From positions 19,308,578 to 19,372,577 of the forward strand of contig NC_041716.1 in the NCBI RefSeq assembly GCF_900700375.1: DNA of 64,000 nt. The letters are read 5' to 3'. The translations under genes and the position numbers were made by a program. The first letter of the stretch is position 1; the number at the start of each line of letters is the position of its first letter. The notes below the pieces were generated by a model. The model searched no databases and was not told the DNA's origin. It was given only the letters and a program-made list of their open reading frames with translations. The stretch is from Denticeps clupeoides. Taxonomy: Eukaryota; Chordata; Actinopteri; Clupeiformes; Denticipitidae. Of the stretch, positions 46,233 to 60,528 are shown piece after piece.

Positions 46233-49200
46233 TCACCAAGCTGGAGCCAGCCAATTCAAAAACTTCAGTGTCACTTCAAAGCCCAGAAAACAAGCCTATG
46301 GGAAAAATACAGACAACAGGCTTACTGTACAATCACGTACCAAATATAACTAACCAGGATTAAACATTTTTGCCAAAATGTAAAATATTTTACCGCATTG
46401 GCAGGGAAAGCCCGGAGCATGACAGCATTGAAACCCTTGTAAAGACCAAAAGCTCCTTCTTCCTGTAATAGTCCCTTAAGAACATCCTTTAAGCCCTTGT
46501 ATCGTCCATCAGCAGCTGACAAAAACAGAATTCTTAATTGCATCTTATACTTATATGTACTCTCAAATTGGTTATATAATAATAAAAAATGCCCATTTGA
46601 ATAGCAGTTATTAATTTACTTAATAATAAATGTAAATGTAATATTCTCATTGCAGTACAGTTTATATCCACCTTTTGTTGTGAATGCTTTAATGCCCCAT
46701 TAAATGTTGGGTGGATGGCAGTACCTGTCTGAAAGTTGGACTTTAACACGTCAGGTGGGAGGGCAACCATCCAGTTCAAGATACCTGCTGTTCCTCCAGC
46801 CAGGAGAATTTTGGGGGTGCTAAGCTGGTGAACACTAATGAAATGATGTCACATACAATGTTATAGCATTAAAGCTCATTCTCATATCTCATCTTTTTGA
46901 TAAAGAAGAGATCATATAAATGTAACAAGCATGTATTTCATCAATTTCGAGATACTGAACACTAAAAGAAAATATCAGGCCATCTACAGCATTCATACTG
47001 CAAATGTTCAGGTTATAACACTCTTCAAATCTCCTCCAAGCATGATATAATACAGTGCTCAGCATCAGAAAACATTTAGTTTGCTTCCAGAATCAACATT
47101 TTCTATGAGATCCCATACAACAACATATTCCCACAAGATTTGTTAATTTGCGAACACATCTATTCAAGCTTATGTTGCAAAAATGAGTACACCCCAATTA
47201 TAGTCTTAGGAAAAAAGCCACACTTAAGACTACAAAATTCGAATTAACAGGCATTCATCCACAGGTGAGTCTAATGATTCATTTAAGAGGTGTCCAGTAG
47301 ACAGGTCACTATAAAAGGGCATTACTTAACAATGAAAAGCCCTTCCCATTTCATGCTGTCAGCAATGGCTCCACATGGAAGAGAAATGACACAAAATCTG
47401 AGAAAGGAAATAATTTCTTTACACAAAAATGTTGAGGGCTACAAGAAGATCAGCAAAGCTTTACATATCAGTCATAATACTGTAGCAAAAGTGATCCAAA
47501 AATTTATGAAATATGGATGTGCAACCATCTTACATAGAGGTCCATGGAATTTAACATCTCAACAGGAGCGTCTTCTGAAGAGAAGTTAGCTAAAGCAATA
47601 GAAAGCCAAACTGGATTGACAGTTTCCCGTGACACCATACATCGCACACGTTGGGTATCGTCCAAGAAGGAATCCTCTCCTAAAGCCCATGCACAAAAAA
47701 GCCTAGGATTAGCTAGGGCCCATGCTGAAAGAGATGAAGACTACTGGGACTAGATACTCTGGGGTGATGAGATCCCTTTTTTTTTTTACAAGATCCCTTT
47801 TTTTACGAAGTAATGGTTTCAAAATTGTATGGTGCCGCAAAGGTGAGTATTTCAAGAGACATGCATGGTGCCTACAGTGAAACATGTTGGTGGCGGTGTC
47901 CTTATGTGGGGTTGCATGAGTGCTGCTGGTGTTGGGGAGCTGCAATTCATTCATGGTATCATGAACTCAACAATGTACTGCTCTATACTGAAGGAGAAGA
48001 TGCTGCCATCATTCCGTGCACTTCTTTGTCGTGCACCTTTCCAACATGACAAAACGCACATCTAAAGCGACTGTTGCATTTCTGAAGAAGAACAGGGTGA
48101 AGGTGATTGAATGGCCAAGTATGTCTCCTGATCTGAACCCAATCGATCAACTGTGGGGAAATTCTGAAGCAGCAAGTTGAGCATCACTCTCCATACAGCA
48201 TCCAGGCTCTAAAAGAGGTTATTTTTGAAGAATGTCGCCAAAAAGACTTGGTGCTGTCCTTGAAAATCATGGTGGTCATAGAAAATACTAGATGTAGTAG
48301 TTTTTGTTGCGGGGTGTATTCATTTTTGCTTCAACCAATTTTAGTAAAACTGAAGATTTTGTGATCTAAGTTATATTATTAACATTAATTTCATGTTATG
48401 TCATTAAACAAGTGTTCAATAAAACCCAGCCTTGTGAAATTTCTGGAAATTGTTCATTGAGCTACTGATTAAATACATACTTTTTAAAGGGGGTGAACTC
48501 ATTTATGCTGAGCACTGTATGTCAGCAAACATATATTTATCCTCATATAAATTCTGTAAGATCCAACATTAATTTTGCTGTACCGTTTAGCTTTCAAGTT
48601 AAAATGAGCATTAAATAATGCTCTTCTTCTGCATGTCTGGTAAAACACTCAGTGTATCATTATGATCATCAAAAATCATGCAAAATCAGGATGCAGTTTA
48701 ATATAATATAATATGTATGTATATTTGACAAATGGCACATGCCTGAGGTCAACGGACTTAATGAAATAATGCAAACTTCGATCGATACAAACCTTTCACC
48801 TTCATGTGTCAGGAGGTGTTTCAAGTATTCATATGTCAGGAAGTAAACACCAGTAGAAGGCACATCTTGAGGTAGGAATAAGAATAAGTCTGTGCATGAC
48901 TCTGTGCTAACATTTCTGACATTTGCAATATTACTGAGATTTTGATTAGATATTCCTGCTGATGTAATTACAAATTTGCAGACATGATACCTCTGAGAAG
49001 CGTAAGAATGGTCCCTTTGTAAACACTGCGAAGCCCCTGTTCTTTGTAAAGCTGCACAGCACAGTCTACAGGTCCTGAATACTTCAGCTGACCTGAAGCA
49101 GCCTGCACCTAAATGATAATGAATACAATATAGAAAGAGAGAGTTTACATTCAGATTTGAAAGATATGTTAATTCATTACTGACGTCCATCGTATTTACA

Positions 49201-51036
49201 CAAAGTGAGAATGTCATTTGCCTGAAGCAAACACTTAATTCGTTCCCCTGGGGCAACGATCACAGTTGTGAAGACTCCTGCTAGCGTCCCAGACAGGTAG
49301 ATCTGTGTGTACCTACAAAGAGAAAGACAGGCACTGCATGAGCCAGAAATACAGCGCGTCTGTCTTTTATGTGTTTCTTCATCCTGGTGTCTGGGTGATG
49401 GTAAAAACTACAGATATTCATATTAAAAATGCAAGTACTAAAAAGTTGGCACAATAAATAATGTATCTTAAAACTGAAACAGACATGGACACTAGAGTCA
49501 CATTCAGAGGATCGCTTCATCCAGCCCCCGACCCAATACTGACGTGTGTGGGATGCTGGGCTCTGGCTGAAGCAGCTGCTTTCCCAAACCATATCCAAAG
49601 AAGCTGATGGCCATCATTGGAGCTACACCAGCCAGAGGAGCTCCCATACCCTTATACAGGCCACGGAATCCCTTAATGGGCGGGAAAACAATTTTGTCTG
49701 TTTAAAATTTAAAATCCGCTTAAAATATGTTGTTCCTGGCTTAGCAATGCAGCCAGTGCACATGGACCGAAATCTTCACCTCTTTAGAAACAGTCTTTCG
49801 AAAACAGTCGTATGTTCCTGAATAAAACACATCGTGACTGCAGGATATTTTGGCCTGTGTCTGAAGGCGAACCTGTGGAAATAAGAGAACAAAGGTACTC
49901 AGTCAGGTTATAATAATGCATATAGCATGGTGCAGAATTACAGCCACTTTGATCCAGTCCCACAATGAGGTTTCCCCTGGACACAACGTTTTGGTGTCTG
50001 TGGCTTTAAATGCTAATGAGGGAGAGAGGCGGGACGAGTAGGAGAGCGGCCTATAGAAGTTGAGTGGGCATTCGCGGAAGTTTTGTCATCAACACCATTC
50101 ACCAACCACAATGTTTGCTGCAGACAGGAAGTCGTGTTGCAATTTTTCCAGAAAAAATAAAACAAACCCACTGGTTCTTCAGAGTCTCATGTGACAGAAC
50201 TAAAATAGTCATTTTCACATCCAATCACCAAGCAACTGCAATGCTTCACACCTTTGGAAGCCATGACGGTCAGTGGACATTAGGGGAGGGGTGGGAAATT
50301 ATCTGGGCGGGAAATGCATGAGAAATGGGAGGTAATCTTTCCCCTTATAATGTCATAAGGGGACAAATTCCAGATCCGACCGTCTGAGCTGCCGCTCTCT
50401 GAACAGTGAGACAGAATGACCAAAGCACTCTTTAAACCTATCACCACTGCACGACCATAGACGGGCTCGGGGAACTCATATTAATGTTAAATAATCTCAC
50501 AAAGTGACATTTTCGTAATAGGGGACCTTTAATGCTCAGACAGATGATGGCAGGAAACTTGCACTGACTGATATGGAGGCTCTCCAGGGAGGGGGATAGC
50601 AGTGCGAAGCATTATCTATTGTCTGCAGAAATCTAGATAAACTGGAGTCAGGCCTTGTGTCCAACAGCAAAGTTCACGTATCGTTCACGTACGTATCGTC
50701 AAGGTGAAAGGAAAATGTTGCAATAGCGTTGAATTCAGCTCCATTTAAGAGCATGCAGTATCCCTAACAGCATGTTAGGGTGCAGAGGCCTGCATAATTA
50801 ACATATTAAATAATTGCATTGACACTTGAACTGAAAATTTACTACATAAACTACACACAAAGATATTTCATTATTTCAGTCTGTGAGTAGAAAAGTTTTT
50901 GAATGAATCACAATTACAATGTTACCTTTATTGTATCCAAGGGGTGTCCAACAAATAACAGGCACGCACCACCAACTCCTCCCGCCACAAAATCCTTCCC
51001 CGGGGAGACCCTGCTGCTCGGTCCCGCTTCTCCCAT
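46233..51036 (-). CDS. slc25a20: Mitochondrial carnitine/acylcarnitine carrier
   Basis: Inner-membrane antiporter that brings acylcarnitines into mitochondria for beta-oxidation. Nine coding exons on minus: 50926-51036, 49780-49872, 49544-49671, 49222-49312, 48991-49108, 48793-48865, 46725-46834, 46394-46515, 46233-46295. Phases close to 302 residues (human 301). Three carrier repeats are marked by PxD/ExxK/R motifs: HPLDTIK (31-37), APGERIK (131-137) and PPDVLK (231-236). Other landmarks are [20 protein letters not shown] and [16 protein letters not shown]. The intron after exon 4 uses a GC donor (CAG|GCAAAT). The intron between exons 6 and 7 contains a Tc1 element; intron 1 contains a TTAA MITE. 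Confidence 0.96.
47053..48517 (+). mobile_element. Tc1-like transposon, degenerate
   Basis: Ends CAGTGCTCAGCAT (left) and its inverse ATGCTGAGCACTG (right), flanked by TA at 47,051-47,052 and 48,518-48,519. The plus strand holds transposase pieces: [44 protein letters not shown] and the C-terminal [12 protein letters not shown]. Several stops and frameshifts separate them. It is in the slc25a20 intron between exons 6 and 7, opposite in strand. Confidence 0.9.
49945..50528 (-). mobile_element. TTAA MITE, second copy, one end lost
   Basis: Shares with 37,546-38,077 (in reverse) CCAGTCCCACAATGAG, GAAGTTGAGTGGGCATTCGC and the tip GGGACCT followed by TTAA at 50,529-50,532. The other tip is missing. 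It lies in slc25a20 intron 1. Confidence 0.8.
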
Positions 51037-51145
51037 CCCGAAAGCGGCTCCGGGTATTTCTCCTTCGCCTAAACCACCAGTTCTGACGGTTCTCTTCTGA
51101 CGCGTGAAGTTGGACTTTCAGCTCCTCCAGAAGAAGTCCGTGGCT

Positions 51146-51336
51146 GACGCCCCCTGCTGGCCACGCCCTTCAGAGTCCGTGCCTGACGCCCCCTGCTGGC
51201 CACGCCCTCCAGAAGGAGTCTGTAGCTGACGCCCCCTGTTGGCCACGCCCTCCAGAAGGAGCGCGAAGCTGACGCCCCCTGCTGGCCACGCCCTCCAGAT
51301 GGAGTCCGTGCCAGACGCCCCCTGCTGGCCACGCCG
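51146..51336. repeat. Five-copy 43-bp minisatellite of CTCF-like motifs
   Basis: The core GACGCCCCCTGCTGGCCACG (one copy has TGTTGG) recurs at 51,146, 51,185, 51,228, 51,271 and 51,314, with spacings of 39, 43, 43 and 43 bases. Its reverse complement contains TGGCCAGCAGGGGGCG, a close match to the vertebrate CTCF core consensus. It lies about 110 bases upstream of the slc25a20 start codon and between that minus-strand gene and plus-strand gdi1. Confidence 0.9.
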
Positions 51337-51832
51337 CGCAAGGCCTGAACGTCCCAGTTACGCGTTCTCACGGATGAGCGGTGTATTAAAACTCTGCCTG
51401 ACGTTGAGCAGCGTTGCAACAAGTCTTTGTCTTCTCAGAGTTCCGCCACGTGTCGACCAGGCTGCTGTAAAACCACACAATCCCCCTCAAACCTTTCTGC
51501 GCATGTCCGCCAGATTTATTGCAAAACACGAATTAACCCGATAGCTGCCGCTGTCTGAAGAGACGTTTAAAAATTCGAAATATTTAATGAATGAAACACT
51601 ACCAGCGCATTAAGAAGCGCAATCAACAGAATAGCCCCACAAAAAAAAAATAAAACAGTGCATAAATGCATCCCATGTCTGAAAGTTAAAAGTTCCATAA
51701 AGAGCTCACGCATAACTAGAGCAACAAAGTTCTTCCCATTACGGGTCTAGCTCCTTACCAGCTAGGCCACCACTGCCCCAGAAGGTACGTTTACTGTATA
51801 TAAATTATGCTTAAATTGCAGTTGTCATGCAA

Positions 51833-52050
51833 AGTGGGGCAATGGTAGCCTAGCGGGTAAGGAAACGCCCCTCATAATCAGAAGGTTGTTGGTTTGAGTC
51901 CCACACTGCCAACGAGCCACTGAGCAAAGCACCATCCCCTGTCATGGCTGCCCACTGCTCACCAAGGGTGATGGTTAAAAGCAGAGGACACATTTTGTTG
52001 TGTCACCGTGTGCTGTGCTGCAGTGTTTCACAATGACAATAACTTCACTT
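51833..52050 (+). mobile_element. tRNA-derived SINE, family 2
   Basis: Head GGTAGCCTAGCGGGTAAGG, B-box-like GGTTTGAGTCCC, body TGCCCACTGCTCACCAAGGG and end CACAATGACAATAACTTCAC. A minus-strand head fragment (TAGGCCACCACTGCCCC) precedes it at about 51,745-51,780. Confidence 0.85.
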
Positions 52051-52286
52051 CAAAGGATGAGGCATTTGCATGACGTGGTGAGGTTTCACTTCCGACAGAA
52101 AGAACTAGAAATAAACAGTAAATGCCTGATAAAGCAGACGAAATAAGGAAACCCAGAGTCTGGTGATGTCCACGGTGATGTCTGGTGATGACTCTCTTTA
52201 CCTTCAATGGACATTTTGTTTTTACTTAAGCCATTTAAACGTGTTATTGTGGTGAACAGAACTGTGTTCATGTCCACATACCTCTG

Positions 52287-52290
<4 letters not shown>

Positions 52291-52352
<62 letters not shown>
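52291..52352. repeat. (GT)31 microsatellite
   Basis: Uninterrupted GT run ending in a T tract, about 160 bases upstream of the gdi1 start codon, hence in its promoter or 5'UTR. It can adopt Z-DNA. Confidence 0.95.
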
Positions 52353-52355
<3 letters not shown>

Positions 52356-52514
52356 TTTGCGGGGACACGACGCGCCCTACTTTCCGCCGCGAAGGGATCT
52401 GCGGAGAGGGGAAGTTGCGCGCCCCGGGTCGCATCCCACGGCGGCCCGTCCTGCGCGGACCCTCCCCGCTGCGCGATCATTCTGCGGGTCGGCTTGGAGG
52501 CTGAAGGCAGCGCC
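52353..52514 (+). promoter_or_regulatory. gdi1 CpG-rich leader
   Basis: CG-rich sequence between the GT repeat and the gdi1 ATG, likely 5'UTR and promoter edge. The start site is not resolvable. Confidence 0.6.
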
Positions 52515-56039
<3,525 letters not shown>

Positions 56040-57245
56040 GGGCGGGGCTGCTGTGGTTGGTCGGGGCCTGGGGAGTGAGATGAGTTTAGGGTTAACACGA
56101 CAGGGTTCCGATCGCTCATTCGCATCACCAGCCCCACCACGCCCCTGCCCACGCTCCCCCAAACACAAAAAATACCCGCAAAGCCTTCTGCCGCCGCTCT
56201 CCTTAATCTCTCTCAGCTCTTCAGTTCCTCCGTCCCATGTTGAGTTGTCGGCTTTCCTGTCACTCCCTGCTTCGCTGGGACTACGTCGCCGGCGGACCTG
56301 TGTTTCTGTGCTGTGGCTGCAGGCTTTGGTGATCGTGGGGTTCCTGTTTGCTACTTCGCTCTACACCACTTTCCTTTGAGATGGGAATTTTTTAAAGACG
56401 TAACAGTGCCTCTGAATTCTGTGATACGGTAGCTTGCCATTTTTATTTAGAGATAACCTTCACACTCACGGTCACACACCCCGGTCAAACCTGCACAGTC
56501 ATCTCCTCAGTGGCAAATAGGAAGGGGCCAAACTGGAACATTCTATATTTTAAAAGCCATAAATCTGGAAATTGTGCTTTTCAGTTCCTGTGGACACCCA
56601 CTTGTTTTCACTGGTGTTTCTGCAAAGTAATCTGTGTCCATTCTGATCTAGTATATGGCCAGAGTATGCCAAGAAAAGTCACTTTGCTCTGCTCTGCCAT
56701 CATTTAAAAATATGCAGCATTGCCAGTACAAAAATAAATAGCTTTAATGCACACTTAACAAACCACAAATGCTACACTCTGCTTTCGGGGGTCGACATCT
56801 GTGAACTTTTTAGGGGACACCATCACACTGGACTTTAAACTTCAATTGAAATTCTGTTAAAAAAAAGAGCCATGCACAAACATTCCACAGTATTTCTTCC
56901 TCAACATCCCTTTAAATCTGGCAGTGGAATAGCTCTGCCTCCTTTTACACATGGGAGGTCGTGGCACAATATCACGGCATCACATTTCAGTGTGTAGACC
57001 ATTTAAGGGATTGGAAGTTAAAGCAATGGTAATTTCAAAAAACTGTTTGGATTATTAAAAACATCTATATATTAATATGTTTCTTCATCTTGTGCATTTT
57101 ATTTATTTAAAAGAAATGTTTAGTTGTTCATTTGTGCCATATCATGGTTCAGTATGACAATGAATTGCTGCCCTGTGGTTCATGTTAGAATGTGAGCAGT
57201 TCCTAATGTCCTGTACAAAATTAAAACTACATATGAATAAAATAT
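56040..57245 (+). terminator. gdi1 3' UTR
   Basis: After the stop there is non-coding DNA. AAATAAATAG near 56,732 and GAATAAAATA near 57,236 are poly(A) signal candidates; the second gives a roughly 1.2-kb UTR. Confidence 0.6.
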
Positions 57246-57799
57246 ATAAAATAAGGCTGACATGATTGTGAGTCTGTTAATTTGGTGACAGTTATAGCTT
57301 TTAAGATACGTATTGCCCCCAGATTTTTTACAGGGATGGGTTCCTGTATCAGTGAGTGAGTATACAAACAGTAATAGATTGATTTTTTTTTTTATATCTC
57401 AGTTTTACATAGTTATGTCATTTCCTGCCAGAAGACACCTGCTGGTCATATGAAAATTCCCTATAAATCATATTTTGCCTAAATCATTTTTAACTTGCTT
57501 TGATACACCAATCTGACTCTTCATTTTAAGATTCTTTACTTTAAACTATTTTACACACATTGGAGGATTAAGGCTCTCAAGTCTTTCATTTGAAAAAGTT
57601 CACACGCATCAGAAATAATTGTCTTTACTGCACAGAAATTGAACAGGAACGTGAAAATTCTGGTAACTCAATTTAAAAATGGTTTCTGAAAGATGAGATA
57701 TTAGTGTCATTACGGTAGTTCAGGGCAATTCAGTCTGCCTACATTTCACATAGTTTGAAATAAATTTCATTCTGTTTTTTTTTTGTTTTTTTTATATCT
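57246..57799. other. Intergenic DNA
   Basis: AT-rich with poly(T) tracts. No gene or repeat recognised before the LINE fragments. Confidence 0.5.
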
Positions 57800-60060
57800 G
57801 CGTGTATGTTCCAATGGCCCTTCTGGCTGTTTCTGAGAAGATACATGCGGCCAAATCTGTTCTTATTCTCCTTGACCGCTCTGCAGTATTTGACACAGTT
57901 AACCACAAGACTCTTTGTCTATCCTGAAAAGGCTTGGAATTCAGGGCTCAGGATGGCAGTGGTGTACTTCCTACCTTGATGAGCGATCTTACAAAGTGAC
58001 TTGGAAAGGATCCACCTCTACCTCACATAGACTCTCCACTGGTGTCCCTCAAGGCTCAGTACTCAGTCCTCTCCTTTTCTCCCTCTACATGAGATCACTT
58101 GGTGAGGTCATCTCCTCACATAGGTTATCCTACCACTGCTATGCTGACGACACACAACTCATCTTCTCTTTTCCTACCTCAGATCTACATGCTGCTTCCA
58201 AAATCTCTGCATGTCTAACATTTCATCTTGGATGCCAGCCCATCATCTCAAACTCAATCCCACCAACCTGAACTAATGGCTTCTCTTATCACTCTTACGC
58301 TGATGACACCCAGCTCTATTTGTCTTTCCCACCAGAAGAAGACATCCCGCCATATCGGCATGGATGTCTGAGAGACACCTCCAACTCAACCTATCGAAAA
58401 CTGAGATTCTGATCTTTCCGGGAAACAACTCGCCTCAGCAAAACCTCTCAATTCAAATTGGCTTGCTACTGTTAAAACCCACGCCGTCTGCAAAAAGCCT
58501 TGGAGTTTGGATTGACAAGAAAATGAGACTGAACCATCATGTTGCTGCGATCTCCAGATCCTGCAGGTTCACTCTCTACAACATTCGCAAGATTAGGCCT
58601 TTTCATTCACAACAGGCTACGCAGCACCTCGTCCAGGCAATGGTCATCTCCAAACTTGACTATTGTAACTCTCTCCTGGCTGGAGCCTCTGCAGTCACCA
58701 TAAAACCACTCCAGATGGTCCAAAATGTGGCAGCCCATCTCATCTTCAACCAGCCGAAATACACCCATGTCACACCTCTTCTCACCTCCCTCCACTGGCT
58801 CCCAGTAGCTGCTCGCATTGAGTTCAGCCCTACAGGGCTGTAAATCAATACAATACTACCTAGCTACACTCCTGCACGCCCTCTCAGATCGGCAAATGAA
58901 ATGAGACTGAAAATTCCCTCTTCACGGGGTCTCCGACCCCAAATCAACTCTGTTCTCCTTTGTTGTCCCTGGTTGGTGGAACAACTTGCCCTCCTCCATT
59001 CGACTAGCCGAGACTATCACAACCTTTTAGAAGCAGTTGAAAACCCAGTTATTCAAAAAGTATTTCAGACAAATCTAACACTTACACATGCACATGCACA
59101 TGCGTACACACTGCACTAAATAAATAAATAAATAAAAATTATTCGTCTAGCACTTAATTTCCGAGCATGTTCTTTTTTTAACAAGTTAGGCCTTATCAGT
59201 TAGGCCTTATAGTTTTGTTAACTAATCTCATAATCTATAGAAATCGAACAAGAATTGCTGGTGTCTTCCTCCTGTAAGTTGCTTTGGATAAAAGTGTCAG
59301 CAAAATAAAGTAAAGTAAAGTAATACTCATTCCAGCAGATTCTTCACCACATCAGGATCTTGCTATTTACCTGGACAACTTTCAGCTCTCTCCTTCTACA
59401 ACAGCCCACAACCTTGGAGTAACAATAGACAACCAACTCTCCTTCTCGACTCACATCAGCAATCATGTAGATTCCTTCTCTACAATATCAGACAAATCCG
59501 CCCTTATCTGTCAACCCAGGCCACCCATATACTAGTTTAGTCCTTAGTAATCTCACGACTGGATTACTGTAACTCCCTTCTAGCTGGTCTACCACTATGT
59601 ACCATCCGACCTCTACAACTAATACAAAATACAGCAGCACGACTGATCTTCAACCTTCCTAAATTCTCCCACACCACCCCTCTGCTACGTTCCCTCCACT
59701 GGCTCCTAGTAGCTGACCCCCCACATCAGGTTCAAAATACTGATGCTGGCCTACAAAGCCAAACATGGAGTAGCACCATCCTACCTCACAGCCCTTATTA
59801 CACCTCGCACTGCACCTCGTATACTCCGAGCCTCCAGTACTGCTCGCCTGGTCCCTCCATCTCTGAAGGTAAAAGGAAGACATTCATCTAGACTCTTCTC
59901 TGTCTTGGCCCCTCGGTGGTGGAATGAACTTCCCCTCGAGGTTAGAACAGCTCAGTCACTGAGTATTTTCAAATGGCAGCTCAAGCAAGACCTTCCTCAT
60001 ATGAGAGAAAAGAGATATGAGGGTCCGTTTAGGAAATATTTCAGACTTTTGTTACACAAA
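57800..60060 (+). mobile_element. Nested L2-like LINEs (type B inside type A)
   Basis: Type A at 57,800-58,274 encodes STGVPQGSVLSPLLFSLYM and the RT box CYADDTQLIFSF (about 58,139-58,175). It breaks off in the 'LNSIPPT..LN' region and resumes at about 59,328 with IPA.SSPHQDLAIYLD-type sequence, then TLGVTIDNQLSFS and RWWNELPLEVRTAQSL. Between them, 58,275-59,327, is a type-B fragment with its own [34 protein letters not shown], and the TAAAG-repeat tail. The join in the type-A sequence is natural once type B is removed, so type B is younger. Both are broken by stops. Confidence 0.85.
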
Positions 60061-60093
60061 CACAAGTGAAACGCTCACACAGATACAGGTGAA

Positions 60094-60222
<129 letters not shown>

Positions 60223-60299
60223 AAACCCCCCCCTCATATTAACAAGCCACGTCTAGTTTCCCTACATTCTGCAATGGAACTAATTACACACTATTAGTT

Positions 60300-60528
60300 T
60301 TCTATTTAGCTCCAGACGTGAATCCCGGACGTGCGTTTACTCTCCAGCCCAGCAGGTGGCAGCATTTTACTATCCCTCCAAGAACAACAACGCTGCTCTG
60401 GTCTGGACAGGAGGCGTCTCCGGAGATTTACTTCTTGCAGGCGTTATCTCTGCAGCGGTAAACAATTTCTGATCAGATAAAGTGAAACATAAGTTCTCGT
60501 TAATCGCGGTGCTTGCTGTTCTCTGACG
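60300..60528 (+). promoter_or_regulatory. oard1 promoter region with CTCF-like site
   Basis: Mixed-composition DNA upstream of the oard1 ATG. CCCAGCAGGTGGCAGCA at 60,348-60,364 fits the CTCF core. Transcription start is probably near 60,420-60,480. Confidence 0.5.
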
